Shown: positions 18,135 through 26,808 of the stretch, in pieces
Numbering within the stretch: the stretch's first letter is position 1
Layout of the letters: each line of letters begins with the position of its first letter
DNA from: Glaciecola sp. KUL10
GTDB taxonomy: Bacteria; Pseudomonadota; Gammaproteobacteria; Enterobacterales; Alteromonadaceae
NCBI RefSeq assembly: GCF_003203515.1
Contig: NZ_BGNG01000008.1
Span: forward strand, 62,001 to 126,000
Length of the DNA: 64,000 bases
Direction: 5' to 3'
The notes under the pieces: model-generated
Database searches by the model: none
The model's input: only the letters and a program-made list of their open reading frames with translations
Told to the model about the DNA's origin: nothing
Position numbers and translations under genes: made by a program

Positions 18135-18545
18135 TAAGCTCTTCCCTTTTTTGATTTTTTAAAGCCAAAACTAAGCGAGTTCTAAAATGAAATCTGCAAA
18201 GACGGCTGTTGACTTATATTTACACTAGTGATAATTCTATAAGCAAGTCAATGACAATTTTGTGATTTGCATTGACCAGTAGCATTTATTCAAACTGCTA
18301 CTGTCGATGAGCACAAAATTAGAAAATGCAGACGCAAACTAACGGGCTATGACGAAAAAAGCACTTAACCTGAGTAACTATCGTTACCAAAATTTCTACC
18401 TCTCTGAGTGGTTCGACGAATAACCACGACCTTTCTGTGTCCCAACAAAAATTACTCTGCGCGCATGTAAATCACTCTCAGCGCGCGTACTAAAATTAAA
18501 TCGAACTAAGCGTCGATTACAGAATTCGGTCGGGGAAACTCCATC
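18135..18545. promoter_or_regulatory. Divergent control region (cyanophycinase / TonB receptor)
   Basis: 411 bases without a gene. It holds a perfect 8-bp inverted repeat CAGTAGCA...TGCTACTG (18277-18284 / 18296-18303, loop 11) and a direct repeat CTCTGCGCGCATGTA / CTCAGCGCGCGTAC at 18455 and 18477. The 22-bp register of the direct repeat, two helical turns, suggests an operator near the receptor promoter. The ribosome site before the receptor gene is GGGGAAAC. No small gene is evident. Confidence 0.45.
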
Positions 18546-21479
18546 ATGAAACGCTCAACCCTTGCGCTTTCCATAGCGTTAACACTAACAAACGCAATCT
18601 ATTTAAACGATGTATCAGCTCAACAAAATCAAACTACAAACCAAGAAAGCACTGTCGAAGTTATTCAGATAACTGGGTCAAACATTAAAAAAGCATCGTT
18701 AGAAGAAGCTCAACCGCTCATATCGATCAGCAGTGAAGACATCGCACGCAGCGGTGCAACTAACTTATCTGAGTTAATGCGTTTAGTTAATCAAACTCGC
18801 GGAGGTACCGGTACCTTCAACACCAGTCAAAGTGGGGCTACATCAACCAGCACACCGCCTGGTCAAGCTGCAGTTTCGTTGCGAGGGATGGGGCCATCAT
18901 CCACTTTAACGCTAGTGAACGGGCGAAGAATTGCTGCAAGCTCATTTGCTTCAGGTACAGAAAACTTTGTAGATGTAAATGCCATTCCGCTCGCCGCAAT
19001 AGAGCGCATTGACGTGCTTGCAACTGGCGCTTCTGCTGTATATGGGGCAGACGCTGTCGCAGGTGTTATCAACTATATCTTGAAAAAGGATTTCGAAGGC
19101 CTTGAATTAAACGCTCAATACTCTCAAAGCCAAGAAAGTGCAGATGAATCTGAACTAGGCTTGCAGTTGTTTTATGGTATGCCCCTAGAAAATGGGCATT
19201 TTTCAGTGTTCGCTGATTACTTTGACCGCAAACCTATCCGCGCAACTTCACGGCCTGAAACGGCGATGCCAATCTTACAATCTAGCTATTCATATCTGGC
19301 AAAAAACACGCCCAATATTTACTTTAACTCTGCTTTTTCCGGCGACGAAATCGGCAACCCTAATTGCAACACTGAGCTTGTCACTACTGAGTTTGGAGAG
19401 TCAATATGTGCCTACTATGGCAATGAAGATGATTACCTTGAAACACCTTTTGAATCAGCTTCAGTTGGTTTTATTCATAGTGTTGAAATAGGCAAGATAT
19501 CATGGAATACCGACTTCATATTCAGTACCACTAGTTCAACATCCTTCTCATCTCCCTCGCCTATCAATCAAATAGACGACCGCGAGGGCCCTTTTGTCAG
19601 CGAGTCTGTATTTAACCAGTTCTCTGATGAACTATTAAACATTGTAAACAACGACGTTTGGATTGATCCCTTCGATACACCTGCCGGGCAAAGGTTATTT
19701 GGTTTTCGATTTGATGCGCGTTTCTCTGATCCACGAACGGTCGAGGTCGACACAAATGCGTATAGACTGGTTTCACAACTAAGTGGCTTCATGGGAGACT
19801 GGGATTGGCGTACGGGTCTTGTTATTTCTCGTTCTGAATCTGAACAGGTCGCCACAGCGGGGATATATAATCGATTCCAATACCATGCGGCGCTTGCTGG
19901 AGAATTGTGTTCTGATGGCAGCATCGCAAACTACGATTCCTCTTCAAACACATTGGCATGTGGCTCGGGAACACTACTGGGCTTTTACAACCCCTTCGAT
20001 AGCACGACAGCTGAAAATTTAGCCATATTACAAGTTGCACAAGCACGCCCGACTAGAGACGGAACCAGTGAACTTTATGCACTCGATGCCCTGATTACAG
20101 GCGACTTATTAGAGTTTAATGGCAACGTGATCAGTGCCGCATTTGGAGCTGAAGTTCGCAAGGAAAAAATCAGTGATATACCATCACTAGATGCGCGAGC
20201 GCGAGCCGCTAATGATTATCTAGTGGATGTTTTTGGTTTCGGCTCAAGCTTATCAGAAGCAAGCCGAAGCCAGATTGGGGCGTTTGCAGAATTTTTAGTC
20301 CCTATCAATGACAAACTAGAATTTAATTTTGCTGGACGTTTTGATGATTATGACGATTTTGGCAGTTCATTTAACCCAAGAGTCGGCTTTACTTTCCAAG
20401 CAAATCAGAAGCTTGTTTTGAGAGGAAGTTGGTCGACAGCCTTTAGAGCACCTTCACTTAACCAAGCCGGTGTCCAACTAAGAACAACGCGTGCAGACTT
20501 TGATTGTGGTGCAAACCAAGCAGTCGCTGACTTATACTGCGAGGGTGAAAGTGGACTACGCGGTAATAACGTGCTCGAACTTGGCAACCCAAACCTAAAA
20601 GCAGAAGAATCAGAATCCTATAATCTTGGTCTTGCATTCTTTCCTAGTAAAGACACCGAAATTACAATCGATTATTGGGCCTTTGAGCATGAAGACTTAG
20701 TAGACACGAATATGACGGGCGTATTGGCACGAGCAATTGATGATGCTTCTCTGCGTCATTGCGGCCTAGTGCCACAAGGTGAGCAAGGTATCAGTTTTGA
20801 TCCGTTTTTATGTGATTACACAGACGCAAATGGCAATACCGTTGAAGACACTGGTGCTGATTTAAGTCAAATACTTCAACAGTGGGTACTTGGAGAGGAT
20901 CCACGCTTTGCGGAACTCCCCTTGTTTAGAGATCATATACTATTATTAGACAACACTGGCACTCAAGAGCTCAGCGGCGTCGACTTTAACGTGTTTCAAG
21001 CATTCTCACTAGATTCAGGTGAGCTAGAAGTTGATCTTCAAGGCACGCATTATTTAAGTTTCGATAGAAATATACCCGGTTCTGATGAAATAGAGGCACT
21101 AGAAGGTACATTTGCATATCCAGAAACAGTGGGCAACATAGGCGTATATTTTGTCGCTGACGATTGGTTTATAGGCGCTAGAGCATTTTATACTTCAAGT
21201 TATCAAGATGACATTGAAGACTTAAGAGGTCGCAACATTGACGAACTTATCGATCTAGGCGTGTTAATCGACCAAGATGGCACACGAGATGTTAAAAGTT
21301 GGACAACACTCGATTTAAGTGCCGGCTACTACTTTGAGAAACTGAGCGTAAAACTGAGAATCGAAAACCTATTAGACGAAAATGCGCCTATTGCCTATAG
21401 CAGTGCCAGAGGATATGACGCGTTTAATCATGACCCATTTGGCAGACGTTTTACAGTTAGCCTAGACTATCGTTTCTAA
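18546..21479 (+). CDS. TonB-dependent outer-membrane receptor
   Basis: A 977-residue receptor: signal peptide (cleaved after VSA near residue 25), TonB box-like VEVIQITGSNIKK (about 38-50), plug domain (ISSEDIARSGATNLSELM through VLATGASAVYGADAVAGVIN) and a 22-stranded barrel ending FTVSLDYRF with the terminal aromatic required for outer-membrane insertion. This subclass (long barrels with the ITGSNI start) is common in Alteromonadales for oligosaccharide, peptide or polyphenol uptake. The neighbours, a secreted cyanophycinase-family enzyme and a YfcC-type permease 23 bases downstream, argue for a peptide-like substrate. Confidence 0.93.
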   Translation: MKRSTLALSIALTLTNAIYLNDVSAQQNQTTNQESTVEVIQITGSNIKKASLEEAQPLISISSEDIARSGATNLSELMRLVNQTRGGTGTFNTSQSGATSTSTPPGQAAVSLRGMGPSSTLTLVNGRRIAASSFASGTENFVDVNAIPLAAIERIDVLATGASAVYGADAVAGVINYILKKDFEGLELNAQYSQSQESADESELGLQLFYGMPLENGHFSVFADYFDRKPIRATSRPETAMPILQSSYSYLAKNTPNIYFNSAFSGDEIGNPNCNTELVTTEFGESICAYYGNEDDYLETPFESASVGFIHSVEIGKISWNTDFIFSTTSSTSFSSPSPINQIDDREGPFVSESVFNQFSDELLNIVNNDVWIDPFDTPAGQRLFGFRFDARFSDPRTVEVDTNAYRLVSQLSGFMGDWDWRTGLVISRSESEQVATAGIYNRFQYHAALAGELCSDGSIANYDSSSNTLACGSGTLLGFYNPFDSTTAENLAILQVAQARPTRDGTSELYALDALITGDLLEFNGNVISAAFGAEVRKEKISDIPSLDARARAANDYLVDVFGFGSSLSEASRSQIGAFAEFLVPINDKLEFNFAGRFDDYDDFGSSFNPRVGFTFQANQKLVLRGSWSTAFRAPSLNQAGVQLRTTRADFDCGANQAVADLYCEGESGLRGNNVLELGNPNLKAEESESYNLGLAFFPSKDTEITIDYWAFEHEDLVDTNMTGVLARAIDDASLRHCGLVPQGEQGISFDPFLCDYTDANGNTVEDTGADLSQILQQWVLGEDPRFAELPLFRDHILLLDNTGTQELSGVDFNVFQAFSLDSGELEVDLQGTHYLSFDRNIPGSDEIEALEGTFAYPETVGNIGVYFVADDWFIGARAFYTSSYQDDIEDLRGRNIDELIDLGVLIDQDGTRDVKSWTTLDLSAGYYFEKLSVKLRIENLLDENAPIAYSSARGYDAFNHDPFGRRFTVSLDYRF

Positions 21480-21502
21480 AACTGACAGGTAATTAAATTT
21501 TT

Positions 21503-22999
21503 ATGACAAGTAATGACCCAGCGGTGAACAGTAAAAAGACCGCCACAATGCCTGACGCATTCGTGATTTTGTTTTTCATCATGATCGCTGCATTTGCTGC
21601 CAGTCACATTTTGCCGCAGGGTCAATTTGCCACAGAAACCTATCAAGTGCTCAACGGCGACGAAGTGCTTGAGAAAACGCGAATTGTTGAAGACAGTTTT
21701 CATATCGTTGAGTCCTCACAAAGCGGGGTGCCCGTATTTGCAACGGGTGGCAATGCAGGTTTATTAAATTATGCATTTGAAGGCTTAGTGTCGGGCGACA
21801 AGTGGGGCTCTGCAGTCGGTGTGGTGGCATTCATCCTTATCGTTGGTGGTGCATTTGGTATTATTATGGGCACGGGCTCTATCAACAATGGCATCATGGC
21901 ACTGATCAGTAAAACACAACAAGCTGATAAAGTGATCATTCCACTGATGTTTTTATTGTTTTCACTTGCAGGTGCGATCTTTGGCATGGGTGAAGAGGCC
22001 ATTGCCTTTTGCATAATTATGGTACCGCTGATGATTGCCATGGGCTACGACAGTATTACCGCAGTGCTAATCACTTACGTTGCAACCCAAATAGGATTTG
22101 CAACTAGCTGGATGAATCCTTTTTCAGTCGCAATAGCTCAGGGGATAGCCGACGTTCCACTTATGTCTGGACAAGCTTACCGCATGATACTTTGGGCAGT
22201 GTTTACCAGCATTGGCCTATTATTTACATGGCGGTATGCCCTAAACATTAAGCGCGCTCCTGAGAAGAGTTTGGCGTTTGATAGTGACGCATACTTTAAA
22301 AACAAACAGTTTACTTTAAATGCTCACTACACATGGTTTGATACCCTTGTATTGATTACCTTTGCACTAGGTATCTTATGGGTTATCTGGGGCGTTGTTA
22401 TCCATGCTTATTATATCCCCGAAATTGCTGCACAGTTTTTCACAATTGGACTTTGTATTGGTGCGATTTCAGTTTTTTGTAAAAGACTATCCATGAATGA
22501 AGTCAGTGAAGCGTTTCAAAAAGGGGCAAAGGAACTATTACCCGCAGCATTAATAGTCGGTATGGCAAAAGGCATCATTATTATACTAGGCGGTGATGAT
22601 GTCACTCAGCCTTCGACGTTAAATACTGTTTTGTTTTATGCCAGTCAAAGCATCGAAGGAATAGGTGCTATCGGAAGTGCGATTGCTATGCTGATTTTTC
22701 AAACGAGTTTTAATTTTTTCGTCGCAAGCGGCTCGGGGCAAGCGGCTATTACCATGCCGCTGATGGCACCGCTAGCTGATTTAGTGGGTATCACTCGACA
22801 AGTTGCAGTACTTGCTTTTCAATTAGGCGATGGTTTGAGTAACATCATTATTCCAACATCAGCATCATTAATCGGATGCTTAGGAGTCGCCAGACTGGAT
22901 TGGTCTATCTGGGTACGATTTGCGTGGAAGTTATTTTTAATCTTGTTTGCGACCGCCATATTGTCTGTTAGCTTAGCGGTTATCATTGCTTATCAATAA
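21503..22999 (+). CDS. YfcC/DcuC-family inner-membrane transporter
   Basis: A 498-residue permease with about twelve hydrophobic helices and family signatures such as GTGSINNGIMALI, GAIFGMGEEAIAFCIIMVPL, TQIGFATSWMNPFSVAIAQG and QAAITMPLMAPLADLVGITR. The family (PF03606) includes C4-dicarboxylate carriers and YfcC-like proteins linked to basic amino acids or peptides; substrates are mostly unproven. The start ATG 21503 lies 23 bases after the receptor stop, so the two are probably co-transcribed. Together they would carry a product across the outer and then the inner membrane. Confidence 0.88.
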   Translation: MTSNDPAVNSKKTATMPDAFVILFFIMIAAFAASHILPQGQFATETYQVLNGDEVLEKTRIVEDSFHIVESSQSGVPVFATGGNAGLLNYAFEGLVSGDKWGSAVGVVAFILIVGGAFGIIMGTGSINNGIMALISKTQQADKVIIPLMFLLFSLAGAIFGMGEEAIAFCIIMVPLMIAMGYDSITAVLITYVATQIGFATSWMNPFSVAIAQGIADVPLMSGQAYRMILWAVFTSIGLLFTWRYALNIKRAPEKSLAFDSDAYFKNKQFTLNAHYTWFDTLVLITFALGILWVIWGVVIHAYYIPEIAAQFFTIGLCIGAISVFCKRLSMNEVSEAFQKGAKELLPAALIVGMAKGIIIILGGDDVTQPSTLNTVLFYASQSIEGIGAIGSAIAMLIFQTSFNFFVASGSGQAAITMPLMAPLADLVGITRQVAVLAFQLGDGLSNIIIPTSASLIGCLGVARLDWSIWVRFAWKLFLILFATAILSVSLAVIIAYQ

Positions 23000-23086
23000 G
23001 AAATAAGCTTTAAGCATCAAAACTAAATAAAACGAAAGGGTATGTCTTTACGTGGAAGCAATCAATTAAACACATGAATTTAAAAT

Positions 23087-23163
23087 TGGTCGGTGTGATT
23101 GGATTCGAACCAACGACCCCTGACACCCCATGACAGTGCGCTACCAAGCTGCGCCACACACCG
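23087..23163 (-). tRNA. tRNA-Pro (anticodon GGG)
   Basis: The minus strand gives a full cloverleaf: acceptor CGGTGTG/CACACCG, D arm GCGCAGCTTGGTAGCGC, anticodon arm CTGTC-ATGGGGT-GTCAG (anticodon GGG after U33; one T-T mismatch in the stem), T arm with GGTTCGAATCC, discriminator A and an encoded CCA at 23089-23087. It closely matches E. coli proL. Length 77 with CCA. It is a single-gene unit downstream of the YfcC-type gene. Confidence 0.96.
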
Positions 23164-23175
23164 ACCGTGCGACGC

Positions 23176-23181
23176 ATTATA
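23176..23181 (-). promoter_or_regulatory. -10 element of the tRNA-Pro promoter
   Basis: TATAAT on the minus strand 13 bases before the mature tRNA 5' end, followed by GC-rich GCGTCGC, which is typical of stringently controlled stable RNA promoters. A -35 at 17-base spacing is poor (CTAGAT-like). Confidence 0.6.
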
Positions 23182-23285
23182 GGGGACTCACTTCAAAAAT
23201 CTAGTTTTTTAATTGTCTTGTTTGTCATCTGTATGTTTGTTGAGCAAATATGTCGATTTTGCAATCGACTTTTTAAAAGTACTGC

Positions 23286-23981
23286 TTACTGTAATTTATA
23301 ACCAACCCCATAAACCGCCTGTATAAACTGCTCATTGTTGGTTTGTGCGGTCAACTTATGGCGTAGGTTTTTCATGTGACTATCGATGGTTCTGTCGCTG
23401 ACTATGCGCTGATCATCATAACAATGATTCATTAGCGTTTCTCTTGAAAAAACAACTGATGGTTTTTTTATCATGGCAAGCAATAATCTGAACTCGACGG
23501 GCGTTAACTCAATCGCTTGTTTATTGACTAAACAGGTGAATTGGTCGAGGTTTAAGGTGATATCTTTGTAGGAAAATGTATTTTCTGAACTTTGTGTCGC
23601 GAAATTGAGCGCGCTTCGACGCAACACAGATTCTACGCGAGCGACCACTTCTTTTGCGGAAAACGGTTTGCAAACATAATCATCTGCACCGGACTTTAAA
23701 CCTTTTAAACGGTCTATTTCGTCAACGCGAGCGGTAAGCATTATGATGGGTACATTTGAAAAGCTTCTGATCTCTTTACAAATAGTCAAACCATCAACGT
23801 TAGGCAGCATTAAATCTAGGATCACACAATCGGGTTGGTAGCTTCGTACCGAATCTATTGCTAAGGCACCATCATGTACTAACAGCGATTCATAGCCGTC
23901 GAGACTCAAGAAGTCTTTAACTAAATTGGCTATTTTAGGTTCATCTTCGATGATCAAGATTTTTTGTGCCGCTATACTCAT
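23286..23981 (-). CDS. BaeR-like response regulator
   Basis: A 231-residue OmpR-family regulator: acidic pair IEDEPKIANLV, phospho-accepting Asp in CVILDLMLPNVDGLTICKEI (near 55), Lys in DDYVCKPFSAKEVVARVESV, and a winged helix ending VYGVGYKLQ. The receiver strongly recalls BaeR (RFSDIPI / EIDRLxGLxxGADDYxCKP pattern). It is paired with the kinase gene about 95 bases upstream on the same strand. The BaeSR class responds to envelope damage and exported toxic compounds; whether this one does is inference. Confidence 0.92.
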   Translation of the reverse strand: MSIAAQKILIIEDEPKIANLVKDFLSLDGYESLLVHDGALAIDSVRSYQPDCVILDLMLPNVDGLTICKEIRSFSNVPIIMLTARVDEIDRLKGLKSGADDYVCKPFSAKEVVARVESVLRRSALNFATQSSENTFSYKDITLNLDQFTCLVNKQAIELTPVEFRLLLAMIKKPSVVFSRETLMNHCYDDQRIVSDRTIDSHMKNLRHKLTAQTNNEQFIQAVYGVGYKLQ

Positions 23982-24050
23982 AAGCTATTTCATTCCTAAC
24001 TGTTTTAATTGTTCAGTCTCCAACGATTAACTAAAGCTGAATCAAACTCT

Positions 24051-24090
24051 CTTTTTTGAATCTACCTTTTTTGAATCTACCTTTTTGGAA
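24051..24090. repeat. 15-bp tandem duplication at the kinase gene stop
   Basis: CTTTTTTGAATCTAC occurs twice in tandem (24051-24065, 24066-24080), followed by a diverged partial third copy CTTTTTGGAA. The kinase stop codon (24079-24077) lies in the second copy. It looks like a slipped-strand duplication in the intergenic spacer. Confidence 0.8.
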
Positions 24091-25528
24091 ACGCGACATT
24101 AATTTGTAAACCACCCAAGTCTGAAGGTTTCGCATTGATTATGGCTTGGTGACTGTCGGCGATATTCTTGCATATTGAAAGTCCTAAGCCTGCACCCGAA
24201 TTTGCTCTTGTTCTTGACTCGTTACGTTGATACAAAGTTTCAAATAGTTGCATACAGTCTTCTTCGGGTACACTAGGATATGAATCATCAACGGCAAGCA
24301 CATAAGTGTTGTGCTTAGATGCAAGTCCGATTCGGATCAGCCCACCATCGTCTGTGTATTTTAGCGAATTATTGATTAGATTAATCACCAATTGATTGAT
24401 GCGTTGGGCGTCTGCATTAATATAAATATTAGGTTCAATGTGGAATTGCATATCAATAGATTTTTCATTACACGCAACCGCGAAATTCTCTGCGACACTT
24501 TTTATCAAAAGACTCAGGTTGACTGTTGAAAATTCGTATTTTAGAGCCCCCAGATCAGAAAGTGATAACTGATATAAGTCATCAACTAGCCGATTGATTA
24601 ACTTAACTTCGTGCTCAAGCGAACCCAACTGTTGTTTATCTAAAGACCTTATACCTAGTTGCATCGCTTCTATTTCGCCCAATAGGATGGTTAAGGGTGT
24701 TCTTAGCTCATGTGAAATATCGGCAAACCAGCGGCTTTTTTGAGTTTTGGCTTTTGACAAGGTGTTAGCCAAAAACTCAATATCTTTCATAAGTTTAGCT
24801 AATTCATCTTTACCTTCGGTTTTAAGTGCTAGCTCATAATTACCTTTTGTGAGTTCTGACACACTTGATGAAATCACTTTTAATGGACTGATGATTTTTC
24901 TGCCAATTAAAAACGCTAAAAGGCTTGCAAGAATGAGCGATAAGCAACCAATGATCACCGATGCGATTGTTTGCTGCTTAGCAAATTCACTTGCCAGTTG
25001 CGATTGCAATGGCTTTAAGTTGTAGCTTTCTAATTGTGCAATTTCTTGGCCTTCAAACACTATCGGTAGGGCTACTTTGATCGCCTGCTCAAAATACTCT
25101 TCATTAATTGTGTCACTCAGCAATACATTACCTTTGCTATCTATCAGTCTCGTAGGCGGTGCATTTCTTTGCTTCGGAAATGGCGGGGGCTGGTTATTGA
25201 TTCTGTCTGCATGTAGCGTTTGCTTTGGCCGTAAATGCGGCGGCGGGCGACGCCCAGGCCCTTGGCTTGGGCCTCTGGCACCAGCCCTGCGACTACTATC
25301 GATAAAGGCATTTACATTACCAAACTGAATACCCTCAAGTGAAAACTCGTTTTGCGTATAATACTCAACGATATCTTGTGCCATTCGATTTAGGCGTTGT
25401 TCTTCTAAACCTTGCAGGAAGTCACTAAACCCTTGCTCAAAACTCCATCTTGCAAGTGAAAGCGTTGCGATAAGCACTAAGCTCGTCAAGCTAATCATCG
25501 CAACCATTAGCTTATTAGAAATTGACAT
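24077..25528 (-). CDS. BaeS-like sensor histidine kinase
   Basis: A 483-residue kinase with helix 1 (about 8-30), a periplasmic domain of about 135 residues, helix 2 (about 170-190), HAMP, HisKA with the His in ISHELRTPLTILLGEIEAM (the FADISHELRTPL signature of BaeS) and an ATPase domain with NLINNSLKYTDDGG, GAGLGLSICKNI. The periplasmic domain contains an odd Pro/Arg/Gly-rich stretch (about 75-125, with RRPPPHLRPK and QPPPFPKQR). The small secreted protein made divergently (25637) also has a basic, Pro-rich RRKGPPPE segment, so the two may interact or sense the same ligand; this is speculative. Confidence 0.9.
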   Translation of the reverse strand: MSISNKLMVAMISLTSLVLIATLSLARWSFEQGFSDFLQGLEEQRLNRMAQDIVEYYTQNEFSLEGIQFGNVNAFIDSSRRAGARGPSQGPGRRPPPHLRPKQTLHADRINNQPPPFPKQRNAPPTRLIDSKGNVLLSDTINEEYFEQAIKVALPIVFEGQEIAQLESYNLKPLQSQLASEFAKQQTIASVIIGCLSLILASLLAFLIGRKIISPLKVISSSVSELTKGNYELALKTEGKDELAKLMKDIEFLANTLSKAKTQKSRWFADISHELRTPLTILLGEIEAMQLGIRSLDKQQLGSLEHEVKLINRLVDDLYQLSLSDLGALKYEFSTVNLSLLIKSVAENFAVACNEKSIDMQFHIEPNIYINADAQRINQLVINLINNSLKYTDDGGLIRIGLASKHNTYVLAVDDSYPSVPEEDCMQLFETLYQRNESRTRANSGAGLGLSICKNIADSHQAIINAKPSDLGGLQINVAFPKR

Positions 25529-25636
25529 AATGACTCACATATAAATCAATTATATCTAGCTTAGTCTTGCACATTTTCTGCATTTTCCCTTGGTATTGTT
25601 ATTCCTGCAAATTACATAAACTAAACAGGTTAAATT

Positions 25637-25909
25637 ATGACTACAAAATTAATTAAGCGTTTATCAAGCATTGCATTTTTTGCTTTCTGTGTCTCCTTAT
25701 CAAGTGGCGTATTAGCTGAAAAGCAACGCGGCGAACGCCGAAAGGGACCACCACCAGAAGCTATAGAAGCTTGTGAATCACTACAAGAAGGAGACACGGT
25801 CAGTTTTGAGACCAGACGTGGCGATTCGATTGACGCGCAGTGCATGTTCGTTGATGACATACTTGTCGCGGTACCCAAAGATCGTCAGCCACGTGAGCAA
25901 ACCCAATAA
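25637..25909 (+). CDS. Small secreted protein divergent from the BaeSR-like pair
   Basis: A 90-residue protein with a clear signal peptide (cut after LAEK-type VLA near residue 29), giving a mature periplasmic peptide of about 60 residues: RRKGPPPEAIEACESLQEGD, TRRGDSIDAQCMF, ILVAVPKD. Two Cys (in EAC and AQC) probably form a disulfide. Similar small PPPEAIEAC proteins are widespread in marine and environmental proteobacteria without known function. The divergent two-component genes suggest it is their target or ligand-binding partner. The promoter region has a loose 11-bp tandem repeat (GCACATTTTCT / GCATTTTCCCT, 25569-25590) that could be the regulator site. Confidence 0.8.
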   Translation: MTTKLIKRLSSIAFFAFCVSLSSGVLAEKQRGERRKGPPPEAIEACESLQEGDTVSFETRRGDSIDAQCMFVDDILVAVPKDRQPREQTQ

Positions 25910-25974
25910 AACTTGATGACCTTAAGTATAAAGAATGATTGTGCAGAATTAATGGAGAAAAGTTATCATCGATT

Positions 25975-25999
25975 AAAAGGGCTGTTAGACAGCCCTTTT
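25975..25999. terminator. Bidirectional intrinsic terminator
   Basis: AAAAGGGCTGT-TAG-ACAGCCCTTTT is a perfect 11-bp stem with a 3-base loop, with A and T tracts on the two sides. It lies between the convergent small secreted protein gene and dcd, serving both. Confidence 0.9.
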
Positions 26000-26033
26000 G
26001 AGTGTGGTTGTTAAACTTCTTCAGGTATCGCTT

Positions 26034-26633
26034 TTAAGAAATGTCATGCTTATCATCAGAACTAATACGACTCGCAATCGCCCCACTCTGCCCCTTGTAC
26101 TTTGCGTCAACTCGCGCATTATATGGTTTTTCAGCAAAATCACTGAGCACTTCAAAACTCAACGCGCCAATTTTCATTTTAGGCTTTAAAGCTAAGGGTA
26201 ATTTACCCGCATTGATGAACTCTAGCACGATCTGCCCAGACCATCCCGGATCGATGCGATGCGCAGTAACGTGCACCATTAGTCCTAAACGTGCGAGTGA
26301 CGAACGGCCATCCAACCACCCGATGATATTACCTGGAAGGGTAATTGACTCATGTGTCACGGCCAATGCTAATTGACCGGGATGTAAGTAAAAAGATTCC
26401 TCGTCATCGATGTGAATTTCGTCGCTCATTACGCGATCTAAAGCTTTTTGAACATCTTCTTTTGCTCCGCTTAAATCAATATATGGCGCAGCGTAGTCTT
26501 GAAAAACCCTAAACTTGTTGCCTAAACGCACGTCGACAGTCGCGCCGCTTATTTGCTCATAGTCAGGCATGGGATCGATATTAATTGAGCCAGCTTGTAA
26601 TTCTTTATAAATATCTTTGTCGCATAAGCGCAT
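26034..26633 (-). CDS. dcd: dCTP deaminase
   Basis: A 199-residue homologue of E. coli Dcd (193). It starts [20 protein letters not shown] and has the active-site region [20 protein letters not shown] with the catalytic Glu in [10 protein letters not shown]. It converts dCTP to dUTP in the cytoplasm for thymidylate synthesis, as a homotrimer. It is a single gene followed by the bidirectional terminator at 25975. Assignment is very firm. Confidence 0.97.
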   Translation of the reverse strand: MRLCDKDIYKELQAGSINIDPMPDYEQISGATVDVRLGNKFRVFQDYAAPYIDLSGAKEDVQKALDRVMSDEIHIDDEESFYLHPGQLALAVTHESITLPGNIIGWLDGRSSLARLGLMVHVTAHRIDPGWSGQIVLEFINAGKLPLALKPKMKIGALSFEVLSDFAEKPYNARVDAKYKGQSGAIASRISSDDKHDIS

Positions 26634-26808
26634 GTTGTTTCCTATTTAGGGTGATTCTTGTGTTGTTAATACTCATTTAAAGCAGTGAAAAGTGAGCCAA
26701 ATGTTGTTGCCGTATTATGTGTGCCCGCGCGCAAGCATGCAATAAGCCTTTGTTTATAAATTATGCTGCCGCTAGTTCTTAAGAGTGATCAGCTTCAATG
26801 CCCCAAAA

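Noticed and set aside
23087-23163. tRNA-Pro as an integration site for a mobile element
   Set aside because: No integrase, no repeated tRNA 3' end and no change of gene type were seen on either side.
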